DNA from: Streptomyces uncialis
Lineage (GTDB): Bacteria; Actinomycetota; Actinomycetes; Streptomycetales; Streptomycetaceae
Assembly (NCBI RefSeq): GCF_001905345.1
Contig: NZ_LFBV01000001.1
Span: 1,437,321 to 1,501,320, forward strand
DNA: 64,000 bases
Direction of reading: 5' to 3'
The notes below the pieces were generated by a model. It was not told the DNA's origin. It worked only from the letters and a program-made list of their open reading frames with translations, and searched no databases. Both the position numbers and the translations under genes were made by a program. Of the stretch, positions 26,301 to 38,201 are shown piece by piece (within the stretch, counting starts at the first letter, position 1; each line of letters begins with the position of its first letter).

Positions 26301-26704
26301 ACCTTGCGCCACTTGCCGGCCCGCCACACTCGTTCGGGACCGGAGGTCAGGTCCGTGGTGAGGGTGCCATCCGGATTGGCCACCGTGTAGGAGGTTGCTG
26401 TCGTCTCGTCCTGGGCGACGACCGCTTTGCCGGTCTCCCGCGCCTCCAGGACCGCCCACGCTTTGGAGCCTTTGGAGTACCGGGGCGCTTGCTTTGCGCC
26501 GGTCGGCGAGGTCTTGGATGCTGTGGGCCGAGAAGACTCTGCCGAAATGCCGAGCGACTCTTGACCGCGCTCCGGTTCGGGAGCTGCCGCTGCCTGACCG
26601 GCGCCGACGACGCAGACCTCGGCGATCACCGCCAGTATGGTAGCCGCCGCAATTCGGCTACGTATTCTTTGTCCGTTTGAAGCCGCATGGGTGGGTAAGC
26701 TCAT
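23384..26704 (-). CDS. secreted multidomain protein with a NucA/NucB-type nuclease C-terminus
   Basis: A 1106-aa exported protein. The signal peptide (about 1-41) has a basic start, a hydrophobic core and AQAAAAP-like cleavage region. Residues about 100-330 resemble the N-terminal part of RHS/wall-associated proteins. A DNRLRE-type domain follows (about 330-500), with the motifs RSFIHWNTTPI, WTSQPTWH and KLTVTYNY, then fibronectin-like strands to about 640. The last 75 residues (CDEFPFASSYQGAA ... SVRYIDPIENQEAGRRLG) match deoxyribonuclease NucA/NucB. It looks like an RHS-related delivery protein without the RHS repeats, ending in a DNase effector. Possible immunity gene: 22772. It could also be a nutritional extracellular nuclease. 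Confidence 0.82.
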   Translation of the reverse strand: MSLPTHAASNGQRIRSRIAAATILAVIAEVCVVGAGQAAAAPEPERGQESLGISAESSRPTASKTSPTGAKQAPRYSKGSKAWAVLEARETGKAVVAQDETTATSYTVANPDGTLTTDLTSGPERVWRAGKWRKVDATLTRSGDGTVKAKEHAHGLRLAGDGGTVPRSLADAQNAAPRDLVTLGTGDQAVTLQWKGGLPAPELTGTTARYREAVPGADVIVEATRTGFEQFVEIGKRPSGAYSYILPIKAKGLKAKANKDGSVTFSDTETGERRAVMPAPVMWDASVDKPSGEHTRRVRVGMKVVDKGTGRIDLVVTPSAEFLADPRTRYPVTVDPSTSGLASTFDTYVQRGEAVDLSTDTELDFGDPGTKNPDGTTRLARSFIHWNTTPIQDALIIDTNLALWNFHSGNTDCTNQQWTVWDTTQASTSSRWTSQPTWHQQYHASAQTRGNPGCTAAQPDGWINADVDVLVQTWASAKATRGYMGLRAAAADTRGWKRVNSGNATANQPKLTVTYNYRPSDGTAQQAGPPFRTHNQVWGVNTLTPTLRDKFTDANGDKVNGSFQVYDAETNTPITTPAGDGVIVSAFVTPGTWATVQVPGGQLVDGKMYKFRTNAYDGTHYNLGWSPWRTFVAETAAAGVPTSLQPGDAYTINDPALIANPAQVDQILNRDGNLEALGLKPRTRPAMGQTTPTSVGPKAVWERTYTVPSHRFNRGRKPENNGQHPYEYIASTNECRNADDADNASGWLKNRFSYCQETMTVMPAVKCGLWPPGCYLQGTFISTNTLIGRGQIGGLNGSTLTRFAEFDFNVDVFLSSGDFNKAGAKLEARLECKGDWAIGVPGSPTAQDACQPGIHVGRTDSPSQWKHNGDTTFDLWSLAPKLPDLANGDQIATGQFTPILKFTLPGYSQVIPAGGEKGEIRFDSAAYNQRAQAGSVFPDATPALRYDRSDKSVPTAPVEPYYGVAAVADHIGDALNNPGGTYPTKASKKLPGGSPLNPMHRLVPGFGANEKARYDANRSVVTSTCNNPAVPGQPPAGVQLDCDEFPFASSYQGAARHQYEGEPYRDDFSVRYIDPIENQEAGRRLGAWYDNDRILSYDPFIITVGN

Positions 26705-27062
26705 AAAATGCCGTTCCCTTCCTGCTGGACTGAACAGGCTGCCTGCGCGAAGACCGCACGGGCGTCAGTACCTTAGGCAGACGGGTCAGCACTTTTGGGA
26801 GCTGATTTCAGGACGCATGCAATTGGTCAGGCTTTTCGGACGTCAGACGGCATCGGTGTAGGTGAACACGTATGCCAAACGTCAGATGGATCACAGTGCG
26901 GCCAGTCTCGGGAAGAGGTAGCGATGTGCGCGTCCATTGCTATTTGTCTTGTGGTGCCCGGCAGTGCTCGCTGTGCTGGGGTCGCCTGCCCTTGATCGGT
27001 CGTGCGCTCGTGTTAAACGCTTTATGCTCGTACCGGTCTACGAAGGGTGCGAGAAGGTGAAA
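26705..27062. other. intergenic region between divergent genes
   Basis: This 358-nt stretch is AT-richer than average and should hold the promoters of the secreted nuclease (minus) and the small gene at 27063 (plus). GAAGGGA just upstream of 26704 is the nuclease ribosome site. I see no further supported element. Confidence 0.5.
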
Positions 27063-27293
27063 ATGACGCATCGCACACCCGTGTGTGATGGTGCTCCGCT
27101 TATCCGGGGTGCCGACTACGCGAACTGGCTACGCGGGAACAAATGGACCTTCAAGGGCCGCTTGTGTGCTGCCGAGAGCGGAAAGGAAGAGCGCAAGGCT
27201 TACATCGGGCATTTTGGTGATTTGCGAGAGTGGCTGAATGAATCGCGGCTGAGAGTTTTATTTCGCGAGCGAATGATCTCGCCGATTTCGTGA
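27063..27293 (+). CDS. small hypothetical protein (76 aa)
   Basis: An ATG with GAGAAGG 5 nt upstream starts a 76-residue basic frame (MTHRTPVCDGAPLIRGADY ... WTFKGRLCAAESG). Two Cys residues are present, with no signal peptide or membrane segment. The good ribosome site and plausible composition support a gene, but the family is unknown. Confidence 0.45.
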   Translation: MTHRTPVCDGAPLIRGADYANWLRGNKWTFKGRLCAAESGKEERKAYIGHFGDLREWLNESRLRVLFRERMISPIS

Positions 27294-27836
27294 GAATTCC
27301 GGATGCTTGTTTCGGGTGCATAGTTGTGCGCTGCACGGCGAGGGGGCCCGGCTGTTGCCGAAGATCCAAGGTGGATCTGTATGCAGCTAGGCGCCGTGGT
27401 GCGTGTCAAACCCTTTCGAACCTTGCCCTCCAGCGGAGGTGCGGCGTCGAATTACTTGCGTCGCATGAGCTGTTGCGGTCGGCGCGTTTCGCTGCCACGG
27501 AAGCAGCTGCCGCCGTGGGACCCGGCTGGACCGGTTCGGGCGTCGCCGAGTCGGCTGCTTCCGAGCATGTGACACGCCGATGTGAAGTGTCTGGCGACTC
27601 CCGATCGCCGCAGGCTCTGCCCGGCGGAGAATCTGGGGTGGGTTTCGCCGCGTAACAGGAGAAGTGAGGCAATGCGGACTCCTGCTTCGTGTGGGCGTCG
27701 CCCCCTCTGTTTTCGGCGGCTCCGGTTCGCCCGGCATCCCGGCGGCAACGATCACCGGACCCTCCCCCCGCTGACCGGCCAGCCCGAGAGCCCCGGAGCC
27801 CCACGCGGCGTCCCGGACCGCGGCGGAGTCGGGCTC
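27294..27836. other. gene-free stretch
   Basis: Several frames are open on both strands, but they are Arg/Pro-rich shadows without ribosome sites or family resemblance. I see nothing further that I can support. Confidence 0.5.
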
Positions 27837-28156
27837 TCAACCCAGGCCGACCCCGCCGATCGTCAGCTCCACCTCGTCCCCGTGCGGACGAAATCCCGGA
27901 CCAGCCAGGTACAGCCCTCGATCTGCGTGCCCGCCCCGGTGGTGTAGGCAGGGACGGCGAGTACGGCGTCGGCCGGGCCGTCGGTGCGTAGCTCCGCGTC
28001 GGTGGTGACCGAGTCCGAGAAGCGCAGGAGCACATCGACAGGCCGTGGCCGGTCGGCGAACGTCTGGGGGTCGGGCAGTCCCTGGAGGCGGCAGCGGGCG
28101 CCGGGGTAGAGATGCGTATTGCCGCACACGGCCAGGAAGGTGTCGGGCTGGGGCAT
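27837..28156 (-). CDS. hypothetical protein, apparently frameshifted near its end
   Basis: The frame from ATG 28156 encodes about 90 residues with good codon use (MPQPDTFLAVCGNTHLYPG ... TWLVRDFVRTG). As read it ends at TGA 27863. One extra base at the CCCC run 27878-27881 would continue it as DEVELTIGGVGLG with high GC3, to TGA 27837-27839. I infer a 1-nt deletion or a sequence error. It is unrecognised; the strand-rich pattern suggests a small beta protein like its lectin-type neighbour. Confidence 0.5.
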
Positions 28157-28737
28157 GGGTGGGCTCCGGTGTGCGCGGTGGCGGTCGGGCCCCTCGCATT
28201 CTGGTGGCGGGCCCGCCCGCGCCGTGGCTCGTCCTGGCCGGGCTGCTCCCGCCGTCACCCGGTCGGCCGGGCTGCCCCCGCCGTCACCCGGTTGGAGGCG
28301 GGGCCACCGTGCTGCGTCGCTGATCAGGCATACGTCCTGTCCGCCTGGTCCAGCTCTTCGCCTGTGGGGGTCGCTCCCTGGGACGGACACGTCCCCGGAC
28401 CACTCCCAGGGCCTCACCGCGCTGGACAGGGCTGAACCGTGAGGTTGCCGTCCCGGCCCACCCGGGGAGCCGAACCGCACGCATGGCCCGTGCCGGACCA
28501 GAGGCCGAGACCGGGACACCGCCCCGGTCTCGGCCGGCCGCTGCGGACTCGGGCCAGCACACCAAGGCATCCGCACCGGGCGCTGAACGGCCCACACGGC
28601 TGGCGCCCTGTTCACCTGCCGGGGTTGTCCCCGTGGGCGCGAGGCCGCTCTGCCCGCCCCCGGAGGTGTGGTGTTCACGGGGAAGCGTCACGCTGGTGCG
28701 ATTCACCCGTCGCGGGCCCCGGCGGGTCCGGGTGGGC
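28157..28737. other. gene-poor stretch with a short tandem duplication
   Basis: No gene is supported. A 28-nt unit occurs twice with one mismatch (28236-28263 and 28265-28292), a simple local duplication that does not look like a CRISPR repeat. Confidence 0.55.
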
Positions 28738-29040
28738 CTACACGGTAGCGGCGATCCAGCCGACGGTCTCCTCGGTGTGCGTGCCGTCGGCGGTGACCTT
28801 GCCGCTGGCGTGGAGTTCGTTGATACGGATCTTGAATCCGGTCGGGGTGACGTCCGCGATCCGCAGTCCCGGTGTGTCGGGGCCGTTGAACGTCTGGACG
28901 AAGGGGGTCACGATCACCGTGGAACCGGCGGGGAACGGGGCGGGGAAGGTGACCTGGGTGAAGGTCGACGTATCGCCGCCCGTGGTGGCCACAGGGCGTG
29001 TGGAGTTCAGCTGGAGCTTGCCCGTCTGGATCGCGCTCAC
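28738..29040 (-). CDS. H-type-lectin-like small protein
   Basis: A 100-aa beta-sandwich protein resembling the H-type lectin domain: repeated strands TFTQVTFPAPFPAGSTVIV, GFKIRINELHA and the terminal GWIAATV typical of that fold. I chose GTG 29040 because GAGAGG stands 8 nt upstream; GTG 29049 is too close to that site. There is no signal peptide. Its last 26 residues reappear, diverged, in the fragment at 42058, and the protein at 47212 has the same strand order, so a small dispersed family is present. The carbohydrate ligand is unknown. Confidence 0.7.
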   Translation of the reverse strand: MSAIQTGKLQLNSTRPVATTGGDTSTFTQVTFPAPFPAGSTVIVTPFVQTFNGPDTPGLRIADVTPTGFKIRINELHASGKVTADGTHTEETVGWIAATV

Positions 29041-29436
29041 GGCATCCACCTCTCAACGATCAGTCACCGCTTGAGGACCTGAGCAGCCCGGCGGTGCTGG
29101 ATGTCTGACGCCTCTTGTGGGGCGCCGCGAGGAGGCTGCCCGGGCGATCTCCGGTTTAGCGGGATTTCCACCCTTCAGGGTGGTCATTCTTTATAGGGCT
29201 ACGTCACCCGTCGGGATCTGCTTCCGTACCGGCGGACACGCACCTGCCGGTGCGGAAGCAGATCCCTGGCCGACGCAGCGTGAAGAGAACCCGAGAATCC
29301 CGGGACCGTATCCGGCCTTCCGGTCCGGGAGCTCCCGGGCATCACAGGTTCCGGCCCCCCGCTGATGGCAGGAGGGGCGCCCGGTGTCGGTCGGCCTCTG
29401 ACCGGGGGAGGGTCGGACCCGGGTGGCCAGGCCACG
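29041..29436. other. intergenic region with a terminator
   Basis: It contains the leader of the lectin-like gene and the hairpin at 29213-29266. No gene is supported. Confidence 0.5.
29213..29266 (-). terminator. long hairpin downstream of the acyl-CoA-dehydrogenase-like gene
   Basis: Arms of 21 nt (29213-29233 and 29246-29266) pair with one G-U-type mismatch around a 12-nt loop. It lies 170 nt after the stop of the minus-strand gene at 29437 and before the next minus-strand gene. Confidence 0.75.
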
Positions 29437-30615
29437 TCACGTCAGGTCGAGGAAGCTCCAGTGGGCGTCCGGTGCGGCGCCGCTCAGCCACTTGCCGCAG
29501 TTCTGGAGTACGACCGGGCTCGACGTGATGTGCTGCGCGCCTGTACCGAGGTCGCGCAGGAAGCGGTCGAGCGGGCCGCGGCGGATCGCCGCCGAACCGG
29601 CCCAGCGGTGCACGGTGCGGCCCACGCCGGACACGGTCGAGGTCGTGTGATTGAGCGCGAGACGGATCAGGGTGTCCTGCTCCGTGCTCGGCAGCTCACC
29701 CTTGTCCAGCGTCCGTTCGACGTCCCGCCATACGTCGTTCGCCCAGGCACGGGCGGCCCGCAGCCCGGCTTCGGCCGTCGCGTACTCGGCGTGGAACTGC
29801 GAGGTGTCGACCGCCGCGCCCCGCGAACCGGTCCGCGCCGCCGCGACCCGCTTCATCTCGTCCAGAAGCCGCCGGCCGACGCCGAGGGTCCACCCCGTGT
29901 GCCCGATCGCCGACAGGTTGACGAGGCCGAGGCGGTAGAGGGCGCCACCGTTGAGCGGCGTGTCCGTGGTCGCGGCGTAGGTGTACTCGCGCGGGACGTA
30001 CACGTCGGTGCAGTGGTAGTCGACGCTGTGCGTCGCGCGCAGCCCGAGCACATCCCAGTTGCCGTCCAGGGTGACCTGGGACTTCGGCATCGTGAGGACC
30101 CGCTGCTCACCGGTGCCCTCGACCTGGAACGCGCTGTGGATGTGGGTGGCGTGTGCCACCCCGGAGGCGAACTGCCACTGACCGCTGACCCGGTAGCCGC
30201 CCTCCACGGGCACGGCCCGGCCGGGGCGCGTACCGTGCCCGGCCAGCAGCGCGTGCTTGCCGTTCGGTATGTCCGGGAACAGCTCGGCCGCGGTGTCCGC
30301 CGCGAGGTACGCCGCGGTGGTCCCGGTGATCATCTGGAGCGCGACCATGGTCCACCCGGCCGCGGCATCGTGGTAGCTCACCCGCTCCGCCGCCTGGATC
30401 AGCTGCCGGGGCGCGAACTCGTACCCACCGAGGCCCAGCGGCAGCTCGGCCCGCACGATCCCCGTGTCGAGCAGCGCGTGTGTCGTGTCCTCGGGGAGCC
30501 GTCCCAACTCCTCGGCGGAAGGCGCCCGTTCGTCGAGCGTCGCCCCGAGCGCGTCGATCCGCTCCAGCACCCCGGCCAGTTCCGCACTGACATTCAGCCG
30601 GCCCTCGTCGCCCAT
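29437..30615 (-). CDS. acyl-CoA-dehydrogenase-like flavoprotein (possible oxygenase component)
   Basis: A 392-aa protein with the three-domain acyl-CoA dehydrogenase layout: a helical N-terminus (ELPLGLGGYEFAPRQLIQ), a central beta domain (YRVSGQWQFASGVAHATH, about 145-162, the FAD-contacting strand of this family) and a C-terminal four-helix bundle. The catalytic Glu usual in beta-oxidation enzymes is not apparent. The ASGVAHA pattern resembles the HpaB/XiaF-like group of flavin-dependent hydroxylases and sulfur oxidases, so an oxygenase fed by a separate flavin reductase is plausible. The ATG at 30615 has GAGGGGG upstream. No reductase lies next to it. Confidence 0.82.
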   Translation of the reverse strand: MGDEGRLNVSAELAGVLERIDALGATLDERAPSAEELGRLPEDTTHALLDTGIVRAELPLGLGGYEFAPRQLIQAAERVSYHDAAAGWTMVALQMITGTTAAYLAADTAAELFPDIPNGKHALLAGHGTRPGRAVPVEGGYRVSGQWQFASGVAHATHIHSAFQVEGTGEQRVLTMPKSQVTLDGNWDVLGLRATHSVDYHCTDVYVPREYTYAATTDTPLNGGALYRLGLVNLSAIGHTGWTLGVGRRLLDEMKRVAAARTGSRGAAVDTSQFHAEYATAEAGLRAARAWANDVWRDVERTLDKGELPSTEQDTLIRLALNHTTSTVSGVGRTVHRWAGSAAIRRGPLDRFLRDLGTGAQHITSSPVVLQNCGKWLSGAAPDAHWSFLDLT

Positions 30616-30750
30616 GGAATCCCCCTCGTCGCGGCTGTGCCCGATTGTCGCACGCACGTCCTACGCAACCTTTGGCCCGACCGCCACCGCGGCCCGGACC
30701 CACGCCCGTCCGGCGTCAGTGCCGCCATCGCCCGATCCGGGTACGCGCCG

Positions 30751-30822
30751 TGCGACGATGCCGATATGAATCGCCTGGCGGACTCCCAGTCGCCCTACCT
30801 CCTCCAGCACGCCTCCAAGCCC
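30751..30822 (+). pseudogene. 5' fragment 1 of the DUF255 thioredoxin-domain gene
   Basis: From ATG 30766 the DNA encodes [19 protein letters not shown], matching the start of the intact gene at 51293, and then diverges. Unlike the other two fragments, its upstream bases (30751-30765) also match those before the intact gene, so it is related to the resident locus. It is too short to function. Confidence 0.8.
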
Positions 30823-31000
30823 TTTGGATTGGAGGCCATGAGGAGGGGAGGCGATGCAAGAGGCTAAGCGGGGCGATGCAGTCGATCCTTCTCTGTGGGC
30901 TATTCGCCGGACTGCCTGCCTGATGCCCCTGACTTCGGTTGTACGGGCGCAGTGGCGCTGCGGCTTGTGATCGGCCGGCTTGGTGCTACAGCTGCTTTCT

Positions 31001-31891
31001 CTATGCCTGAGAGGCCGAGCTCCCCTCAGGCAGCACGTGCACGGGCCTGGGCATCTTCTCTCCGCGCTGGAACCGAAGCTGTTTGACGGGTCTCTGAAGG
31101 ACCCAGGCGTTCCATGCCTTCAGGTACAGGCCAAGCTGCCCGCGGGAATCGTTGCGACGGCGTCCACTGGTACCTGTACCAAGGGAAATCAGCGCATTGC
31201 GAAGGGCTAGCCGGGCATCTCCTGGGGAGAGATCGGCACCGGTCGTCACGCCCCTCACCCATGAATCCTGATCGACGCCTGGTGACGCCTCATGCGTCGT
31301 GTAGTAACCGACTGCCGCAGCAGTGGGAATAATGAGACGTTCTTTGCTCATGAGCCGCGCGATCCCGCAGGCCCTCGTTACCTTCTCTCGATTCGCGTCC
31401 AGGAAGGTAAGTACCTGGGCGTTGGTGAGGCGAGAGGAGTGCCCCTTCCATTCAGTGTCGGGCATGGTGCTGAAGAGGTGGATGTGCCGAATGGTGGCAG
31501 CCAGGAGGGCTGAGTCCTGCTCGCCTTGCATGGCGAGGACGGTCGATGCCGTGCGAGAACGGCCAGTATCCATGACGGAGAACGTTTCGGCTGCCACGTT
31601 CTCGAATACAAGCAGCGGGACTGTTTGGCCGGATTGCCGGATGGCTTCGAGGCGATGCTGTCCGTCCAGGAGGCGACTGTCGGTCCAGAGTCCTGAAAAT
31701 GCGATTCCTTGATGACTGATGAGCCATTCGCCCCTGAGGATCGCCTCCCGGAGGTGCGATACTCGCCCTCTGTCAAGGGGACGGTTCTCGCGGTTACGTG
31801 TAAGCATCTCAGTAGCCAGGGCTGGCGAGATGTCCATGACGCCCGACGAGAGGGGTAATTCTCGGGAGGCGGTCTGCCGAGTGGTGGTCAT
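31001..31891 (-). CDS. ParB-like nuclease-domain protein
   Basis: A 296-aa protein. The N-terminal half carries a ParB/Srx-type fold signature (NRPLDRGRVSHLREAILRGE, LLDGQHRLEAIRQSGQ, LLVFENV); the rest is helical with no clear HTH. Similar proteins occur in actinobacterial phages and integrative elements, where they act in DNA metabolism or as ParB-like regulators. ATG 31891 is chosen; GTG 31906 is an alternative. Its location between two DUF255 gene fragments supports a mobile-element origin. Confidence 0.7.
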   Translation of the reverse strand: MTTTRQTASRELPLSSGVMDISPALATEMLTRNRENRPLDRGRVSHLREAILRGEWLISHQGIAFSGLWTDSRLLDGQHRLEAIRQSGQTVPLLVFENVAAETFSVMDTGRSRTASTVLAMQGEQDSALLAATIRHIHLFSTMPDTEWKGHSSRLTNAQVLTFLDANREKVTRACGIARLMSKERLIIPTAAAVGYYTTHEASPGVDQDSWVRGVTTGADLSPGDARLALRNALISLGTGTSGRRRNDSRGQLGLYLKAWNAWVLQRPVKQLRFQRGEKMPRPVHVLPEGSSASQA

Positions 31892-32041
31892 ATCGCCCAG
31901 TGTCACGCGAATTTCAGCTCTCTCATGCCATTCGATCGCATCTCATCGTAAGTTCTCGTTGTTGGTGCGCCAGGTGCATGAGTCTGATCGATCCATCTCA
32001 AATATTGATCATATTCTCTTCACGTCATCCGAGCTGTGGGC

Positions 32042-32218
32042 ATGGCCTTGGATGTCATGACGGCTGCTTTCCTCGTGACAGGGATCAGTGTGTGGTGGCC
32101 TCTGCGAGAGTCGGCGCGTGATGCCTGGCGCGTCATCGGGAGAGCCTCGTCTGAGGTCTGGCGGGAGCCGTGGGAGACCCTCCGAGATGACATACTGCTA
32201 CGTCCGGTTACCGGTTGA
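32042..32218 (+). CDS. small possible membrane protein (58 aa)
   Basis: The frame from ATG 32042 encodes one hydrophobic segment (TAAFLVTGISVWWPL) followed by an amphipathic, charged tail. There is no convincing ribosome site. It is listed as a candidate because composition and codon use are reasonable for this AT-richer stretch. Confidence 0.3.
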   Translation: MALDVMTAAFLVTGISVWWPLRESARDAWRVIGRASSEVWREPWETLRDDILLRPVTG

Positions 32219-32447
32219 TGTGCTGGTGAGTGAGCCGGATCGGTGTGTCATGTCTGAGCTCGACCTCTCTGGCGAGGCCCATCACCTTGACGTCACCGAA
32301 GAGCTGAGCTGGTGAGCATCGGTGCCTCTGCTGGGGGGCAGTCGGAGTGTGCCCGTCGGGTCGGTTGGCCGGTTTGCTCTATGGATTGGCCAGCTGTCTT
32401 CGAAGTGCCTGAAGGTTCCGGAAGTTGGCTGTCGACTCAAGCTCCTT

Positions 32448-32615
32448 GTGATGCTCGTCTACATGATTCTTGTGGTCATCAGCGCTGCCGGTGCCGGTCT
32501 CCTGTGGAGCGTGCTCAGCCATGAGCGTTCGGCAAGCCTGAAGGCTGCCAGCGGGACGTTCCTGAGCTTGGCCGGGGTCACGGTCGCCCTGCTCCAGCTC
32601 CCCCTTTGGCCATAG
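32448..32615 (+). CDS. small two-helix membrane protein candidate
   Basis: From GTG 32448 or ATG 32451 a 54- to 55-aa frame encodes two hydrophobic segments (LVYMILVVISAAGAGLLW and FLSLAGVTVALLQLPLW) around a basic loop. The frame is open further upstream to 32322. The function is unknown. Confidence 0.35.
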   Translation: MMLVYMILVVISAAGAGLLWSVLSHERSASLKAASGTFLSLAGVTVALLQLPLWP

Positions 32616-32663
32616 CAGGAGTCACGACGGGGTCTACTCGCTGGATTGTGTAGGAGCGGAGGC

Positions 32664-32813
32664 ATGAACCGACTGGCACACTTCCAGTAGCTCTACCTCC
32701 TCCAGCACGCCGAGAACCCCGTCGACTGATGGCCGTGGGCACCCGATGCCTTCGAGGAGGCGCGGCGGCGCAATGTGCTCGTGCTGCTCAGTGTGGACGA
32801 CTCCGCGTGCCAC
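32664..32813 (+). pseudogene. 5' fragment 2 of a DUF255 thioredoxin-domain gene
   Basis: ATG 32664 opens a region colinear with codons 1-48 of the intact gene at 51293, but with two in-frame stops (TAG after Phe-Gln and TGA after Asp). Similarity ends at TCCGCGTGCCAC (32802-32813), inside the Ser-Ala-Cys-His-Trp-Cys motif. The sequence differs from the resident gene at many silent sites, so it came from another strain. Confidence 0.85.
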
Positions 32814-33048
32814 GGGCGCCTCTGTACTCACAGACCCTGTAGTCGGTGGTGCATACCACTCTCTGATGATCACGCGCTTCCCACAGAGCTTCGACCAGTC
32901 GTCGTGCTCGGAGGTCAGAACGATGACGGGATCCGGGACGCGGAGGCCGGATCGCGGCGGTCCAGTTGGGACCTCGGGGGCAAAATCCCCTTGGTGAACC
33001 CCGTTCCGAGCGCCGCGACCCGGCCGTGATCCGGCAGATCTTGCTCGG

Positions 33049-36564
<3,516 letters not shown>

Positions 36565-36572
<8 letters not shown>

Positions 36573-38169
36573 CGGGGTCTCCCCTGAGATGGTCGGGGCA
36601 CTTCGCAGCCGTCAGCATGGTCTTGAGCTTTGCCTCGGACAGGATCCGTGCCCGCATTCCGCGCTCGCCGGGAGGCAGCGAGGCCAGGCGGGAGCGCAGA
36701 GCCTTGCGCGTCGACGCTCTGATCTCCCGTGCGAACGTTTCCAGCGGTCCCGCGTCGGGGCGCCGGCCGGCGTTCACGGAGTCGAGCAGCGCATGGAAGG
36801 AGGCGGCGGCTCCGGCCCACATGTCCCGTGCCCCGTTGAACCGGGCGATCTGCGGGGCGCGGTCTTTAGGCTTGGCGCTCGGGTACGCCGCCTCGCGAGC
36901 GGTCGCCGCCGCCGCCCACAGCGCCTTCGCCGCGTACTCGCAGATCGCCGATCCTTCGTCGGACGCCCACTTCAGGTCGACCCGCAGGCCCGGTGTGTAC
37001 GGAAACGCGTCCGACACCCACTTGCTGGCGGCGGACTTCCGGGAGATGAGCCCGACCGCCCAGAGGTTCACCGTCCTGTCGGGCAGGTCGGCGAGGCGGT
37101 CGTACAGGTCAGCCCCCTTGGTCCGGTCGGCGGCCGCCGCGTAGAGCGCGTGCGCCTCCTGCCAGATGGCCCGCTCGGCGTTCGGACGCAGAGGCCCCTC
37201 GTAATTCGTCGTCCGCGTCAGCGCCGCGTCCTGCAGGTAGGTCGGGGGCAGCGGGGCAAGCAGCTCTCCTGCGGCCAGGAGCACCCGGTCCACCATCACC
37301 CGGCCGTCGACGAGGACGGGGCGCAACAGGACTGACCGTCCGAGGAAGGAGTGCAGGTCCGCCCGGCCGTCGGGCAGACGGGGCTCCTTCCCGGAGCGGA
37401 AGGTACGCCGGGGCCGCCGCCCGTCCGTCCAGGAGTAGTTGAAGGTAGGCCGCCGGTCCCTGCCGGGAACGAGGTTCAGCCGGAGTGTGTCGCCGAGCGT
37501 CTGCCCCGTTGCGATCACGCGGATGCGGCCGCCGAGCCGCGCGACGGCCTGGTAGGTCAACTGCGGTCCCATCCAGCTCGCCTTGGCCATCGCCCGGCCA
37601 CCGAGGCCGTAGGTGTGCTGGGTGAGCATCGCCCTGAACGCGATGTCCGGCTGCATCGGATCGGGGTCGTGCAGGTGGGACTTGTCGAAGAACTGGTTGT
37701 AGTCGCCCGCGCGTTCGATGACGAGCTGCGCGTGCCCCACCCCGTACTTCTCTAGAAATGGGGCAAGTTGTGCGTTCTGACCCAGCGGCCGGTCAGGGTG
37801 GAAGAGATCCCAGCGGTCGTCCGGCTCACCGGCCAGCCAGTCTGCCGCCGGTTCCAGTGACTCCCGGTCCTCGACCCAGCGACGCCACTCCCTGGGCGAT
37901 TCGGGGACGTGCTCCGACGCGTAGAGGATCGCCGTCAGGTACTCGAAGACGGCGACGTTCTCGCCAGGCGTCAAGCCTGCCAGTGCAGGAATCCGGTCCG
38001 CGTTGCGAAGGAGCTCCACCAGGCTCATCGCCCGGAACGAGGTCCTGCCAGAGATTTCATCCAGTGTCAGTGCCAGCTGGCAGGCTTGTGTGCGTGGATC
38101 CCACCGCCATGCCGGATCAGATGAATTATCTAAACCTCGGTATGTCGTTGTGGGTTGGGCGGAGTGCAT
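36565..38169 (-). CDS. cas8e: Cse1 (Cas8e), Cascade large subunit
   Basis: A 534-aa Cse1 protein that recognises the PAM and recruits Cas3. Diagnostic stretches are VELLRNADRIPALAGLTPGE (about 49-68), WDLFHPDRPLGQ, FFDKSHLHD and MLTQHTYGLGGRAM. The C-terminal four-helix bundle is intact. It is the first gene of the operon, and the first codon is only 32 nt from the divergent cas3 start, so promoters must be compact or lie within the genes. No internal stop or frameshift is seen. Confidence 0.93.
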
Positions 38170-38201
38170 GAGTCGGACGCTAGCAGCAGCGGGGTGATCG
38201 G

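Noticed and set aside
28236..28292. Two 28-nt repeats one base apart, considered as a CRISPR array
   Set aside because: Only two units without spacers; a local tandem duplication.
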